Source of the DNA: Setomelanomma holmii
Taxonomy: Eukaryota > Ascomycota > Dothideomycetes > Pleosporales > Phaeosphaeriaceae
Reading direction: 5' to 3'
NCBI GenBank assembly: GCA_010015745.1
Contig: ML978254.1
Span: 54,072-118,071 of the forward strand
Length of the DNA stretch: 64,000 nucleotides
This document shows positions 32,300 to 44,046 of this stretch, piece by piece. Below the pieces are notes generated by a model. It saw only the letters and a list, made by a program, of their open reading frames with translations. It ran no database searches and was not told where the DNA came from. Numbering within the stretch: the first letter of the stretch is position 1; every line of letters begins with the position of its first letter. A program made the position numbers and the translations under genes.

Positions 32300-33290
32300 T
32301 TAGCCTGCGCATGCGTCGAAAATCGCATACATGCCCTTTGCCCCCACTCCACCTTCCTGCTGCTCGATCGGCACTCTTCCCTGCAGCCACATGCGATGAT
32401 AGCTCAGCCCCGCATACTGCCAGCCCAATTCTTCGAACACTCTTCTACCACTTGAATTGGTGCCAAAGATCTCAGCGATGAAAGTCCCCTTCATATCAGC
32501 AAAGTCAACCATCAGTCTGTGTAGAAGACTTCGGGCATGCGAGTAACTATTTGCGTACAATGGCCCTATGCGAATTCCGTGTTGACACTTTCGCGCAAAG
32601 ATGAAACCGCTGACTCCATCTGCGACGACTACATAGCCGCGAGCGTCGTCGCGAGACAGCAGAGCGCTGCTTGCCCAGTAAGCGGAACGATCAAGACCAG
32701 TGTGTTGCAGGTCGAGTTTTGCCAGCTGCTTCGAATCGACCTCGTGGATGTTGCGCAAGCCTATATCATCGATCGGCACCCACGTAATGTTAACCGGCTT
32801 CGTGCCCAGACCCTCCCTTGTCATCAATGGGATGCGTGCGCAGTCTTCGAAGCCGCGTCGCTTGTATGTCTCGACTTGCTCTTCGACACCATCCAGTCCG
32901 ATCATAGTGGTCCCTTCCGTCTTGAATACGAGTTCCATCTCTTTCCAAAGCTCCCGACCGAGGCCTTGCCCACGGAAAGCCGCGTTCATGATGAAGAAGC
33001 CCACCCAGGCCGTGCTATTCGGGTAAACGAATGGGATGACCATTCCTTGGGGCGATTCGGACCCTTTGGGAATGAGGAGCAGCCAATGCTTGCCATTGTC
33101 GGCGACCTCAAAGTGGGTGTCTGCATCCTCTTCTGCGCGGTTCTTGGGTCTTGTTAGGATAGGCTGCAGGCATATTTTGACGGTGGATTATAACCCAGCC
33201 CAGCTCTTTCATCAAAGACCACCACAGCGCCTTTACTTCTTGCACATGTGCAGCGCGACGCACTGTGAATGGAGCAGTCTCCGAGCTCAT
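32300..33290 (-). CDS. GNAT-family N-acetyltransferase
   Basis: Exon 1 is 33195-33290, intron 33143-33194 (52 nt, GTTATA, CCTAAC branch, CCAAG), exon 2 is 32300-33142; 312 aa. The splice gives KELGW-NRAEEDADTHF, a common start of fungal GNAT proteins. The acetyl-CoA loop is FIMNAAFRGQGLGRELW (R-x-x-G-x-G/A pattern) near residue 90, followed by GLDGVEEQVETYKRRGF. The second half (YVVVADGVSGFIFARK, IGPLYANSYSHARSLLHRL) is the C-terminal domain seen in two-domain GNATs that handle small molecules. The substrate is unknown. It is divergent from CTU1. Confidence 0.85.
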
Positions 33291-33805
33291 GGTGAACTTC
33301 AGAATCGTAGCTCCAGGGTAAGGAGCGGTATACATGGCAGAAGAAATGTGAACAGAAAGAGTTGGGACGTTGGCGAGCAGTGGACTCCGCGCTCCGTCCA
33401 ACTAGGTCAGCAGTAATTGCAAATGGCAGAGTTGATGTTGTGCAGTCATGAGTGAATGGTGCACGAACGTTAGCTGAGCTGGCGTGCATAAGCACTTGCG
33501 GGTCTTGCTGCTCGCCTGCTAATTGGACATCGCGTCATCTCGATCAAATCCAGACAATGCAGGGATAGGTGACACAAACTCCGGATGCAAGTGATGAGGG
33601 AAAGTCTTCAATGCGAAAGGAATGTAAACAAGAGAAGCATGTTCGAGGGAAGAAGGAAAGAGCAATGACCGTCAGTAAGACCCTCAAAACGCCAAGCCGC
33701 CATCCCTCCTAAGTCAAGCACATCACGAAAAATGACTCGCGCACCTCGAGATTCTCCCCGCACTGCCATCGAGACACCTTTGAAGCACTCCACGCCACAC
33801 AAAAT
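33291..33805. promoter_or_regulatory. Divergent promoter region, GNAT / CTU1
   Basis: 515 bp between two divergent start codons. No specific element recognised. Confidence 0.45.
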
Positions 33806-35175
33806 ATGCCGCCCACTCCCTGTGCTCTATGCCACACGAACCGCGCGCTCATCCTGCGACCCAAAGACCACTCGAAACTCTGCAAGACTTGCTTCATCAC
33901 CGTCTTTGAAACAGAGATCCACCATACAATCACCACAAATGCGCTTTTCGCGAGAGGCGAGAAAATCGCCATCGGCGCTTCTGGCGGCAAAGACAGCACC
34001 GTACTAGCTAGCGTGCTGAAGACACTGAATGAGCGATACGACTACGGGCTCGACCTTATCTTGCTGAGTATCGACGAAGGCATCAAGGGCTACCGCGATG
34101 ATTCGCTGGAGACGGTGAAGAGAAATGCGGAGCAATATGGCATGGAACTGACAATATTGGGATACGACGAGCTGTATGGATGGACAATGGATCAGGTCGT
34201 TGAGCAAGTGGGGAAGAAGGGCAATTGCACGTACTGTGGCGTGTTCAGACGGCAAGCACTTGATCGTGGGGCGGCAAGACTAGGCGTGAAGCACGTCGTC
34301 ACTGGGCACAACGCTGACGATGTCGCGGAGACTGTACTGATGAACTGTATGTTGACCTGAAAGCTCAGCAAAGGCATGTTGGGCTAACGTGTGCAGTACT
34401 GAGAGGCGACCTTCCACGTCTCTCTCGCACCACCTCGATCATAACGTCCACACCGTCCGCCTCAAGCGACCCTGCGTCCAACACGAACATCAAGCGCAGC
34501 AAGCCGCTCAAGTACGCATACGAAAAGGAGATCGTCCTCTACGCGCACCACAAGAACCTCGACTACTTCAGCACCGAGTGCATATACTCGCCTGAAGCCT
34601 TCCGCGGCAGCGCTCGCGCTTTGATCAAGAACCTCGAACGCGTACGACCGAGCGCTATACTAGACGTTGTGCGAAGTGGCGAGGACATGGCAAAGCTGGT
34701 ACCTGGAAGTGATGAGGGCTGTGGTGGCACATGCTCAAGCAATAGGCCAGTCGCTGAAGAAGAGGAGGGTGGATGTGGAAGTGCAGCTGGGCGGACGGTT
34801 GGCGGCGACATGGCGAGTGTCGAAAAGCAACTCGCGCAGAACGAGACCGCGACGAACAACGACCTCGAAGTCGAAATCACGAGCCCTCGACCGAGTACCA
34901 AGAACGGTGCAGTACCTCTGTCGAACGGCAAGAAGGCAAAGAAGGGTATCACGCCCAAGAAGACGAATAAGCAAGTCATGGGCCAGTGCAAGAGGTGCGG
35001 CTACTTGTCAAGTCAGGAAGTCTGCAAGGCATGCGTCCTTCTTGAGGGCTTGAACAAGGCGCGGCCGAAGAACAAGATCGAAGTCGGATATGATGTGCAA
35101 GAACTACAGCAACGCGATCAAGGTGTCGATGGAGTCGCAGACGCTATGCAACAGACGAGCATCGGTGGAGAGTGA
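33806..35175 (+). CDS. NCS6: Cytoplasmic tRNA 2-thiolation protein 1 (CTU1/NCS6)
   Basis: Exons 33806-34346 and 34397-35175 (intron 50 nt, GTATGT, GCTAAC branch, TGCAG) give 439 aa. The splice restores AETVLMN-LLRGDLPRL. Zinc-type Cys pairs are CALC and CKTC at the N-terminus. The PP-loop SGGKDST at residues 59-65 binds ATP. The middle has CTYCGVFRRQALDRGA and the conserved VTGHNADDVAETV. The C-terminal zinc ribbon is CKRCGYLSS and CKAC. The enzyme adenylates and thiolates U34 of tRNA-Lys, -Glu and -Gln with Urm1-derived sulfur, together with Ncs2/Ctu2. An about 100-residue low-complexity insert before the C-terminal ribbon (EEEEGGCGSAAG...) is longer than in yeast. Confidence 0.94.
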
Positions 35176-35751
35176 AGTACCGGCATCGATGATGGGTATT
35201 TTGACTGCGAGCACGGCAACGCACTACTCCGCGACCAGCCTCGAGGCGCGCACACGACTTGAAACGTCGACGACAGTTACGAAGCGCGACGATATAAGCC
35301 GATGTCGCACGCGCGTGGTCTCAGACAGGGGTTTGTGGCACGTGTGACCCGCGAGGCAACGTGACCGCCAGAAGTGTCATATGTGAGGACAGTCTCAGTC
35401 ACACCGGCATGACCACACCCAGGCGTGAACAGCAGATGAAGGCATTCCATGTCTGAAGCCGACGGCACCGATTACTTGCCTTTATTGGTAGCCGCTGTTA
35501 CGTGTGTGTCACCATTCAAGCACGAAGAAACGCAAGACATGCAAAGAAGTTGTGGAGGTGTAATTAGGTATCTATCGTCACTGGTTCATCCACCCAAGTC
35601 TTCTACAGACTACTTAGAGAGCCAGCAACACGAATCTAGAGATGCGACAGAGAAATACATCTCGGCGCCTACAACGCCAGTCCATGCCTATGCTTAGTCT
35701 GTGAACTCCATCCCATGCAATGTAAATCAGTTCAGCTCAGCGATGCGTAGC
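35176..35751. other. Intergenic
   Basis: About 575 bp between the convergent 3' ends of CTU1 and the GH31 gene; no supported feature. Confidence 0.5.
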
Positions 35752-38588
35752 TCAGATCTGAACGCCCCAGGCCCCAGACAGTTTCCAGGGTCCGTCAACG
35801 GTAACCGTATGAGCAGCCGAATCAAAAGTGCCCATGGCACCCGCCTGCTCCTGGCCCAGCACCACGACGTGCGCAACGGTAATGCTCTCGCCGCTGGCAC
35901 CCGTGTACCCAAAGCTGCCGGTGACACTCAGCTTGCCGTTCGCATAGCTGAGCTGCATCTCGCTCGCGTTAGGCTGAGCGATGCTCTCGCCGTCGTCGAG
36001 GTATAAGCTACCCGTCGCCGTACCATCAGCCGCGGGAGCAACCATGAACCAGAAATCCTGCTGGCGCAGAGCCGTGGTTGTGTTGGTGGATTTCATGCGG
36101 TGCGGGATGATGCTGCCGCCGCGGATGTGCACTGGGATATCCGTGTATGTCAGGTTGGACACGGTGACGTTGGCGCCCTGACCCTGGATTGAGGCACCGG
36201 TCCAGTAGTCGTAGAACAAGTCGTTGGGCAGGTAGTACGTGACCGTGTCGGAGTAGTCTTCGGTGACAGGCGAAATAAGAAGCGAGTCGCCGAAAAACCA
36301 CTGATCTTGGATGCCAAAGGTGTTGGCGTCTGTGGGGTAAAGGAAGAACAGTGGGTTGATCATTGGCGTGCCATCCTTAACTTGGCGGTGAAGGGCAGTG
36401 TAGATATAATCAATCAACTTGTAACGCGTCGAGATGGCCTTCTTGGCAGCTTCGGTTGTCAGAGGCCACTGGTAGAACTCTTGCTGGATTGTGCTGATTT
36501 CGGCGTGGTTGCGATAGAAAGGCTGAAAGGCACCGAGAAGAGCCCAGCGTGCGCACAGATACTGATCGGTGTTGCCATTAAAGCCGCACACGTCTGAGCC
36601 AACCATGGGCATTTGATGCATCGAGACGAAAGCAAGCATTTGGCGGATCGAAGTACGGTAATGCTCCCAGGAAGACTCGTTGTCACCAAACCAATGGCTG
36701 ACCTTGCGACCGGTGCCTGCAAAGGTCGACCGCGTAAGTATAAAGGGTCGTAGGCCAGGGCGGCGCTGGAGCATGGCATCGTAAGTGGTATGCGACATCA
36801 TGTGTCCGTAGAAGTTGTGAGTGTCGTACTGGCGGCTGCCATCATAATTCGACGTATTGGTATAGATGGTGTACTGGGTCAAGTCACCACGGTGCGAGTT
36901 GATGTGGTACTTTGGGTAAAACCACTCGCGGTCTTGAAAGCCCTTCATGCTGCCATCATCGAACTTGGTGGCACGAACATCGACAGACTTGACATCGCGA
37001 GACTCGATCTTGCGCACATCAGCCTCGCGTGCCTTCTTCGAAGGTGTACCTGATGGCTGGAACGAAGCAGGAAAGCCAGGAATGGGGCGGCCAGTGTTGG
37101 GACGTGGAGAGTTCGTTGGACGTGGTGGCAGTCCTTCATTGATCTCCTTCTCGCGCGGCTTACAAGTCTGGTCTTCGCAGAAGTTGGAAGCCTCGTTCAT
37201 GTCAACCCACAGACCGTCCAGATCGATACCGGTGTCCTTGTCAAAGAAGCTCGCAATCTCGCTCGACCACCACTCCAATGTCTTGGGCGCGAACCAATCT
37301 GGCCAAGCAGCAGCACCGGGCCACTGCACACCGAGGATGTCTGTGCCATCGGCACCCTTGAGGAACACGTCAAGCTCCTGACCCTTCTGGAAGGTTGGGT
37401 AGTTGCCAACTGCATGAATGCCGGGGTCGAGGATGACGACGTAGCGCTGGTCGCGTTGGTGCAAGGTGGTGACGAGCTCACGCATCTTCAGAATGGGGAA
37501 GCGGTCGGGATCCGTGGTGAAGTCCTGGCGAAGTTGCATGTAGTCAATGTCGGTCCACATAACCTCCAGAGGAATGCCAGCAGTCGAGTAGTTGCCGACA
37601 ACCTCAGCGACCATGTTCACGTCCCAGTAGCCAAATCGGCACTGATGAAAGCCGAACGTCCAGTACGGGTACATCGCAGAGTGACCAACGACGTCCGCGT
37701 ACTGCTTGGACACATCCGTAGGCTGCTTGCCGGCGAGGAAGTACAGGTCGATGATACCTCCGATGGTGTTGTACTCGAGATACTGAGTACCTTGCTCATC
37801 TTGACCAAGATCAATATTCATCGGGCTCGAATTGAGAAGGAAGACACCGTGAGTGCCCTTATCACCGCGATGGTCGAAGTAGACTGGGTGAGTGCCGTAT
37901 AAATTGGATTTTTGAGGAATGTTGGGCGACTCTGAATTGAGGAAGATGCGCTCATAGTTCTTGCCGAAGCGGAACGAGTCGCTGTGCTCACCAAGGCCGT
38001 AGATGTTCGGGTCTTGCGGCAACTTGGTCCGCAGGTGAACGTACTGCTTTTCGAAGACTAGCGGAGAAGAGGACGTGTCGAAAAGAACCTCTCCATTCTC
38101 CTTGCGCTTGACCGTGAAGGAGAATGGCTTCTCCACAAGACCGAACTCCAGCGCGACACCTGAAGCCGCAGCATTTCCGTTCTTGGGGCGTGGCAGAACC
38201 TCCTCTTGCACTTGGAAGACCTGAAGACCAGCGTCGTAGATCTTGACATGTAGGCGTTCGTCTGTTCATGCTCAGTTTGACGTACATACAAACTCACATT
38301 CTCGCACTTACTGCTCTGGTACTCGACCACGAGCTTGAGATCCGGAAGGTCATCGCTGTAGACGTTGCAGGCAACGCCGGCGAGAGTGAGGTCCGCAGTG
38401 AGGCTCGAATCAGTCTTGACTACGTTCGAAGCGGCATACCCGGGGCATACGTATGGGTCCGCAGCTCGCTCTTGGAGAGGGTTGGCGATGGCCGAAGTCG
38501 GCGAGACATTGTCGTGGGGAAAGGGCACTGCAGAAATGAGGCGCGCACTCACGGCGAAGGCCGCGAACAGTCGCTTGGGGTTGAGCAT
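35752..38588 (-). CDS. Secreted alpha-glucosidase, glycoside hydrolase family 31
   Basis: Exon 1 is 38312-38588, intron 38262-38311 (50 nt, GTAAGT...AACAG), exon 2 is 35752-38261; 928 aa. A signal peptide covers about residues 1-20. Family motifs: NIYGLGEHSDSFR, TFGFHQCRFGYWD, the nucleophile Asp446 in LWVDMNEASNF, acid/base Asp619 in SHWFGDNESSWE, and GSDVCGFNG. The C-terminal part has RGGSIIPH and a beta-sandwich tail. The enzyme removes terminal alpha-1,4-linked glucose from maltose and starch fragments outside the cell. An insert of about 70 residues after the nucleophile region (Pro/Arg-rich, then basic) is typical of fungal AgdA/AgdB-like enzymes. The gene reads cleanly in two exons. 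Confidence 0.95.
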
Positions 38589-40107
38589 CTTGGCTCGCAG
38601 TTACTCGTTGACTTGCTCAGAGATATTTGCCAAATGTCTGAGGCGGCGATGAGGATTTTATATTGGGCGGAGTCCCCGGAGTCAGCGTTTGCAGTGATGA
38701 GAGTGAGAGCCAGCCAAGAGAGTCTAACCCGGATATCAATTTTGATCCACTCTTGACCCACAAGCTCTTGCTTTAGATCGTTCTGTGCCCGGGCCGCATG
38801 ATCATTCATGTAAATATGTAGACATGGGCGCCTCTGCCGGGAATGTGTGAATGTCAGGGGACCCGCCTTCACCAATGAACAGGGCTGGCAGGGTCTGTCG
38901 AGCCTCAGGACATCGACAGGACTGCAATGGAGATCTACAACAGACGAAATTGATCTCGGAGCGCTTGATGTCGGCATGTAGGCGCTGCCGCCGGGATGAA
39001 CGGCGTGTGGTTGGCATGGTGTGAGATGAAGGTCGATACAAGCGGCTCTGTGCAAAGTCGCACCTTCCTGAAGACTCTGGGGTAGTTTGATTACTTCGGG
39101 TACGCTACGTCGTACCTTCCCTGTCGACACGCGACTGCGGTGGACGTGTATCTATCAGGGGCAGCCGCGAAACACAGCGCCAGCAGTTCTGGCTAAAGAC
39201 ACCTCCATGATGCCGAGATCGTAAGCATCTACTTGTGACGTATAACGAGAAACAACTAGCATCAAGAATGAGTCCTCGAGTCTTCATATCGTACGTCGTG
39301 AGATCTGGACGTGATGTGAACGCGCTTGTGCGCGCATCACTCGCAGGGGTCGTGTGAGGAGCCTCCCGAGTCAAGCTTTTTGGCGTCACGCTAAAGAATG
39401 CGGGGTGCCGCATCACATGCGCTCAGTGGCTGACAGCATAACGGCAATTTGATCAGCCGCTTTCAACTCTACGCGACTCTTATTCAAAATAGGCATATCG
39501 ACCGCTGACTCCTGAATAGCATCCGCCCTGTAACCATGTAGCGCGCCTCGCAAGATTTGAAGAGCACTGCGAATACACATGCTAGCAGGTGGTGAAGGTG
39601 AGGGACTGTTACATCGGCACAATGACAAGTACAACATTGCAGCAACTCGATGCAGAGCCGCCATCATGTTTCATACCTCGATTGATGGGAGGCTATGCGT
39701 CTACATGGTAGGCTCAGGGGAAGACCACGAAGCGGCAACCCGGTCTTTGGCTGCCAAGGAGCAATAACTTTGCAAGAACACTAACTTTTCAGGAACACTA
39801 TGCCCTTGGGAATGCTGCTAACTTCCACTCTGCTTGTCGTGGTATCGAAACTTGAGCGCACACAAGGTACGAAGTACGTCGAGGATGACAAGCAATGTTG
39901 TTGCTTGATATGTTTCGAGCTCCACAAGTTAGTATGATGTCATCACGAATTACAGCCACACCCGTGCGCCATCATAATCATTCGTCCAGCGCAGCCTGGT
40001 CGCCACAGGACACACTGGCTGCCTGCCATTCACTCTGCGCTGCTGTCGTCGCAATCGTGGTCGCGTCACTCTGCTTCTATCCGGAAAGGCAAATTCTAAG
40101 CTTCACG
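38589..40107. other. Intergenic
   Basis: About 1.5 kb between divergent genes (GH31 minus, phosphatase plus). Both promoters should be here. No recognisable gene; open frames on either strand are short and unconvincing. Confidence 0.5.
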
Positions 40108-40784
40108 ATGCCCCGCAGAAGCGGCGCTTCGTCCGCCGACACAACTACAACAACAACAACAACCTTACCCGAGAAGACGCAGTGGCCGTCAACATTCACA
40201 GATGGCTTGCCTTTGCCAAAGATCATCGTGTTCGATCTCGATTATACACTATGGCCCTTTTGGGTTGACACGCATGTCACAGGCCCGATCAAAGCGGTCG
40301 AAGGAGGCATGAAGGTCAAGGACCGATATGGGGAAGGCTATGGCTTTTACGGCGATGTCCCAGGCATACTCGAAGCGGTACGGCCTATCCCTCGCCTAAC
40401 AGATGTGACATGTCGCTGACGGAAGCTCAGCTAAAAGCCAAATCCATCCTCGTGGGCGCTGCTTCGCGTACGCACGCACCAGATCTCGGCCGCGAGATGC
40501 TCAAGCTACTCAAAGTTCCTAGCACATCAGGCTCTTCGCGCGCGATAGACTACTTCGATCACATGCAGATATACCCTGGAAGCAAGACAATGCATTTCAA
40601 CCGCATACAGAGGGACAGCGGGATCGAGTATGACCAAATGCTGTTCTTTGACGACGAGAGCAGGAACAAGGACGTCGAGGTCTTGGGTGTCACCATGTGG
40701 CTCGTAAGAGATGGTGTTACAAGAAACGAGATCGATGACGGCATCAAGAGCTGGAGAACAAGAACAGGACGCACGAAAGCATAG
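40108..40784 (+). CDS. HAD-superfamily phosphatase, MDP-1 (magnesium-dependent phosphatase-1) type
   Basis: Exons 40108-40377 and 40431-40784 (intron 53 nt, GTACGG...GCTCAG with a GCTGAC branch) give 207 aa. HAD motif I is VFDLDYTLWPFWVDTHV (Asp-x-Asp nucleophile/acid), motif II region is ILVGAASRTHAPDLG, and motif IV is MLFFDDESRNKDVE. This set, in this order and length, matches the MDP-1 family, in which the mouse enzyme acts on protein Tyr-phosphate and sugar phosphates. The fungal substrate is not established. A poly-Thr run from ACA/ACC codons (about 40141-40165) precedes the domain. The start at 40108 avoids an unlikely hydrophobic N-terminal extension that would come from an ATG at 39895-39937. 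Confidence 0.88.
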
Positions 40785-41823
40785 TTATACGACCAAGAAT
40801 AGACATGACTTACGACGGTGTTTAGACGACACAACAGCTTGTTGTGCACCTACATGATCCAGGCACTAGTATACCCACTTGCCATGGCAAGCCTAATCTC
40901 ACAAGGTCAAAATCAGCGCGCGCGATCACGAATTCTATCATGGTAGCGAGTAGACCCAACCCAATCCTCCATTGCTCGCGCTATATCAAAGAGCGTACAT
41001 AGTCGCATTGTTTCAACGCACCACAGTTCACTTTGCATGAAATTGACAAAAGTCTCGCTCCATATCATATGTTTGAATCGAAGTATCCGCCAGAAAGGTT
41101 GGCTAAAGTCAAACAAATTTCGCCGTCATTTGAGGGCTGGGAGTTGAGCCCGCCTAGCGATGCATCGTACTTCACGGGCGCCTGTGAGGAGCTGGCAGTG
41201 ATGAGCTACTCATCCTCATCTCCTTCCTTTTTGTATGCAAAATTCGAGTCGTGGTGTAGGATGCACGCGACACCCTTTCTTGCTTTCTGCAATGCCACCC
41301 ACTTGGATTGCGTCATGTAGCACTCGGTAGTGCCATGCTGCTAGCCATGGGTTTTGCAGACGGGAGGAAGTCACAGCTCTGCACCTGCCCGATCATCAGG
41401 ATATTGTGACTTCGCGCGCAGCAATAACTTGATGATCAGGGCGCAATGCCTGGTGGCTCAGCCCGTTACGCACTAATCGGAGGTTTTCCGCGACATCATA
41501 TTGCAGCCAAACCTGAACTTATGCAGAAAGCTAACAACTCAAAGCAGACAATCCCCGCATACGATCAGCCTTATGCAGGATCAAGCCTCGAGAAAAGCTT
41601 AGCGCACATGGACTAGCCTCAGCCGCTGATGTGACCCAGAGTCCGGATTACCATTTCGAGCTAGAGCGATCTACCCGCACGGGCGGACAGAGATGGCTCC
41701 GTTGCCCAGCGACTTGCGAGGCTGTGAGGAGTTCTGTCGTATAAAGCAAGATGTAGTCTATTTGATGAATTATTACTCTCACCAAGCTACCGCTACTCGC
41801 GCCATACCTTGGAACTGCTCAAG
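40785..41823. other. Intergenic
   Basis: About 1 kb. An open frame at 41033-41320 (plus) has no supporting features. Nothing else seen. Confidence 0.5.
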
Positions 41824-43790
41824 ATGTTGCGGCCGTGGCAACCCCAACCCGACCCGCCCTATCAACAGTTGCCTGTCGTTGGACAACAGCATCTGAATGG
41901 ATATCCAGCACCTCATGCACAAGGACTTGCGCCACCTTCGAGTCCGGGTTACATCCCACAAACAGTATTCGAATGCCTCCAATCACTATCCGCCAGCTCA
42001 GCCCTCATCACAAAACCACTATGTACAACCAAATGGACACTTACACAAACCGCAAGCAAACGCATACTACCCTGGACCGCCAGCACCGCAGCAAGTTCAC
42101 AGTACACATCCACCCACCTCGAGCTACTTGGCACCTAATGTGTCTGCACCAAGTCCATACCCACCTTCCCCGAGTCCACATCACTCCGCACATCCAAGTT
42201 ATCCAACCCCAACGGGATCGACGCATCTTTCACCAGCGATCTCTACTCCGGTACATCAAGCGCCCAGCCAAGTCTCCAATGCTCGGTATCAAGTAGGCAC
42301 AGTAACTCCACTGCATGCCCCGGCATCCCCGAATCTCCATCCCACTCACAGCGCGCCCGCATACGGTAGCGCACCCGTGATGCCCGACATGAGCAGACTG
42401 AGCCTCAACAATACGACAGCACAAAAGCCAAACTATCTCAGGTACTATGCTCAGTGCGATGGCTGCAAATCAGACCCTATTCGAGGCGAACGATGGCGAT
42501 GCCTAGCTTGCAAGGATTATGATCTTTGCGGAGAATGTCGTCAAGCAAACATTCACAATCATCACCGCTTCGAGCCTATCCCAGTCGGTCAGGGATACCA
42601 CGACCGCGTCATGTGCGATGGATGTACTGGAACAAGGGACCGCAAGATAGTAGGCCCTCGATATACGCCTCAAGCATCACAATGAGGACTTCTGCCCGCG
42701 TTGTGTCGACAATGGTACAGCATGCGGTGGTCCTTACGATGTGTATAGACAGTCCGAGCTTGGTATGGCGATAGAGAGACACCATATGCTTCCAATACCA
42801 GACAGCTGGCTGCCGTACCTGAGACCTGCAGTCGCAATATATAACGTTGACCGAGCTGGGAAATGCGAATCATGGTACTCCCGCCCTGAAATCCTCTTGT
42901 GGTATGACAAACCCCTACGAGAGCGGAGCAAGACCCCTACGACCGCGAAGTTCAAAGTTACGTCGGAGCGCAAAAAGAGCAAATTGAGCAAGGACGAGAA
43001 AAATAGCTGGGACTTTTCTTCAACCGCAGCCGACGGGGGCGAAAAGAAGCTGTACACTTACTTCGAGCGCATCGATGCTAAGACTAATCAGCCTTCCGAG
43101 AAGACGTTCACTGCATACAAGGGGACCAGCATAACACTCACGTTCAAGCAAGACGCCCAATCCAACTCGCTGGCCTTCACAGACCCAGTCACCAGCGCAT
43201 CTTGCCGCTGGGTCTCAAATCGCCCCATCAGCACCATCAACGGCGAGCGTTTAGACTTTCAGCGCAACGAGCTGTTCCTGAACCGCAATGGCAAGGAATT
43301 CATTGTCGCTGATTGGTCATGGTACGACGGCCAAAAGGACAATGAAGACATACTCACGATCCGTGACCCAAGCATTTCACACGGCCTTGTCATTGCCAGT
43401 CTAACAGTCTTGCACGATCACCACTGGGCAGTCATACACGACGAGTTCAAGAAAGATCCAAAGGCTGTAAATAAGGCGCAAGACTGTGCTAGGCTGACGC
43501 CGATTGGGAGGGCTTCATATTGGCAAGCTAATGACTATGGTGGCACTGCGGCTGTGGGAAAGAAGGGTAAGACGAATTGGAAAGAGGTGAATAAGACATT
43601 GCATGGTGTCAATGGGGTTTTTGATGGTGTGAATCAGGCTATGAGTGCTGGTAATGGAGGCGGCGGTGGAGGAGGTGGAGGTGTCTGTCGATATATCACA
43701 CACTACAATACACTGCTCAACATCCGCAGTATGCTCTTTGAGAGCCATTATGAGCATGGGATGATGGTTGCCTTCCAAGGCTGCATATGA
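41824..43790 (+). pseudogene. ZZ-type zinc-finger protein with two frame breaks
   Basis: Three consecutive frames form one coherent protein. Frame 1 from ATG 41824 is Pro/Gln-rich (PPYQQLPVVGQQHLNGYP... to SPGYIPQ). Near 41952-41960 the reading must shift by one base to continue as QYSNASNHYPPAQPSSQ. Frame 2 contains the ZZ finger: YAQCDGCKSDPIRG, WRCLACKDYDLCGEC, HNHHRFEPIP, then VMCDGC. Near 42655-42665 it must shift again (GPRY to RLKHHNEDFCPRCVDNG) into a third frame that stays open to 43790 and holds a long, well-formed C-terminal domain (LAVVLHDHHWAVIHDEFKK-type region) and a poly-Gly tract. ZZ fingers mediate protein-protein contact. No introns fit the breaks. This is either a decaying gene or two single-base sequence errors. 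Confidence 0.6.
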
Positions 43791-44046
43791 AGTTATGACC
43801 TTCGAATCGCATTGCGCCCTGTGATTGGTTTCCCAACTTCAGTAGGCAGGAGCAATGGAAGAGAAGTCGCAGGAGGGTCTGTGCCCCAAGTGCGACTTAT
43901 GTGTTCTTGCACCAATTTATTCTCTACGATATTCCTCTCGCCATGCGACTTCGATAGATGCTGTCCATGGGCGCCACGATGTCCCTGATTCGAGGATCGA
44001 ATGAGGATGCTGCAGCCGCGTATCTCGACTCGGACGCGATTGGCCG
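43791..44046. other. Intergenic
   Basis: About 255 bp between the ZZ gene and the kinase-like region; nothing seen. Confidence 0.5.

Noticed and set aside
36307..36597. Plus-strand frame inside the GH31 gene
   Set aside because: Shadow of the alpha-glucosidase coding frame on the other strand.
41033..41320. 95-codon plus-strand frame
   Set aside because: No family features, no neighbour relation, length near the chance level.
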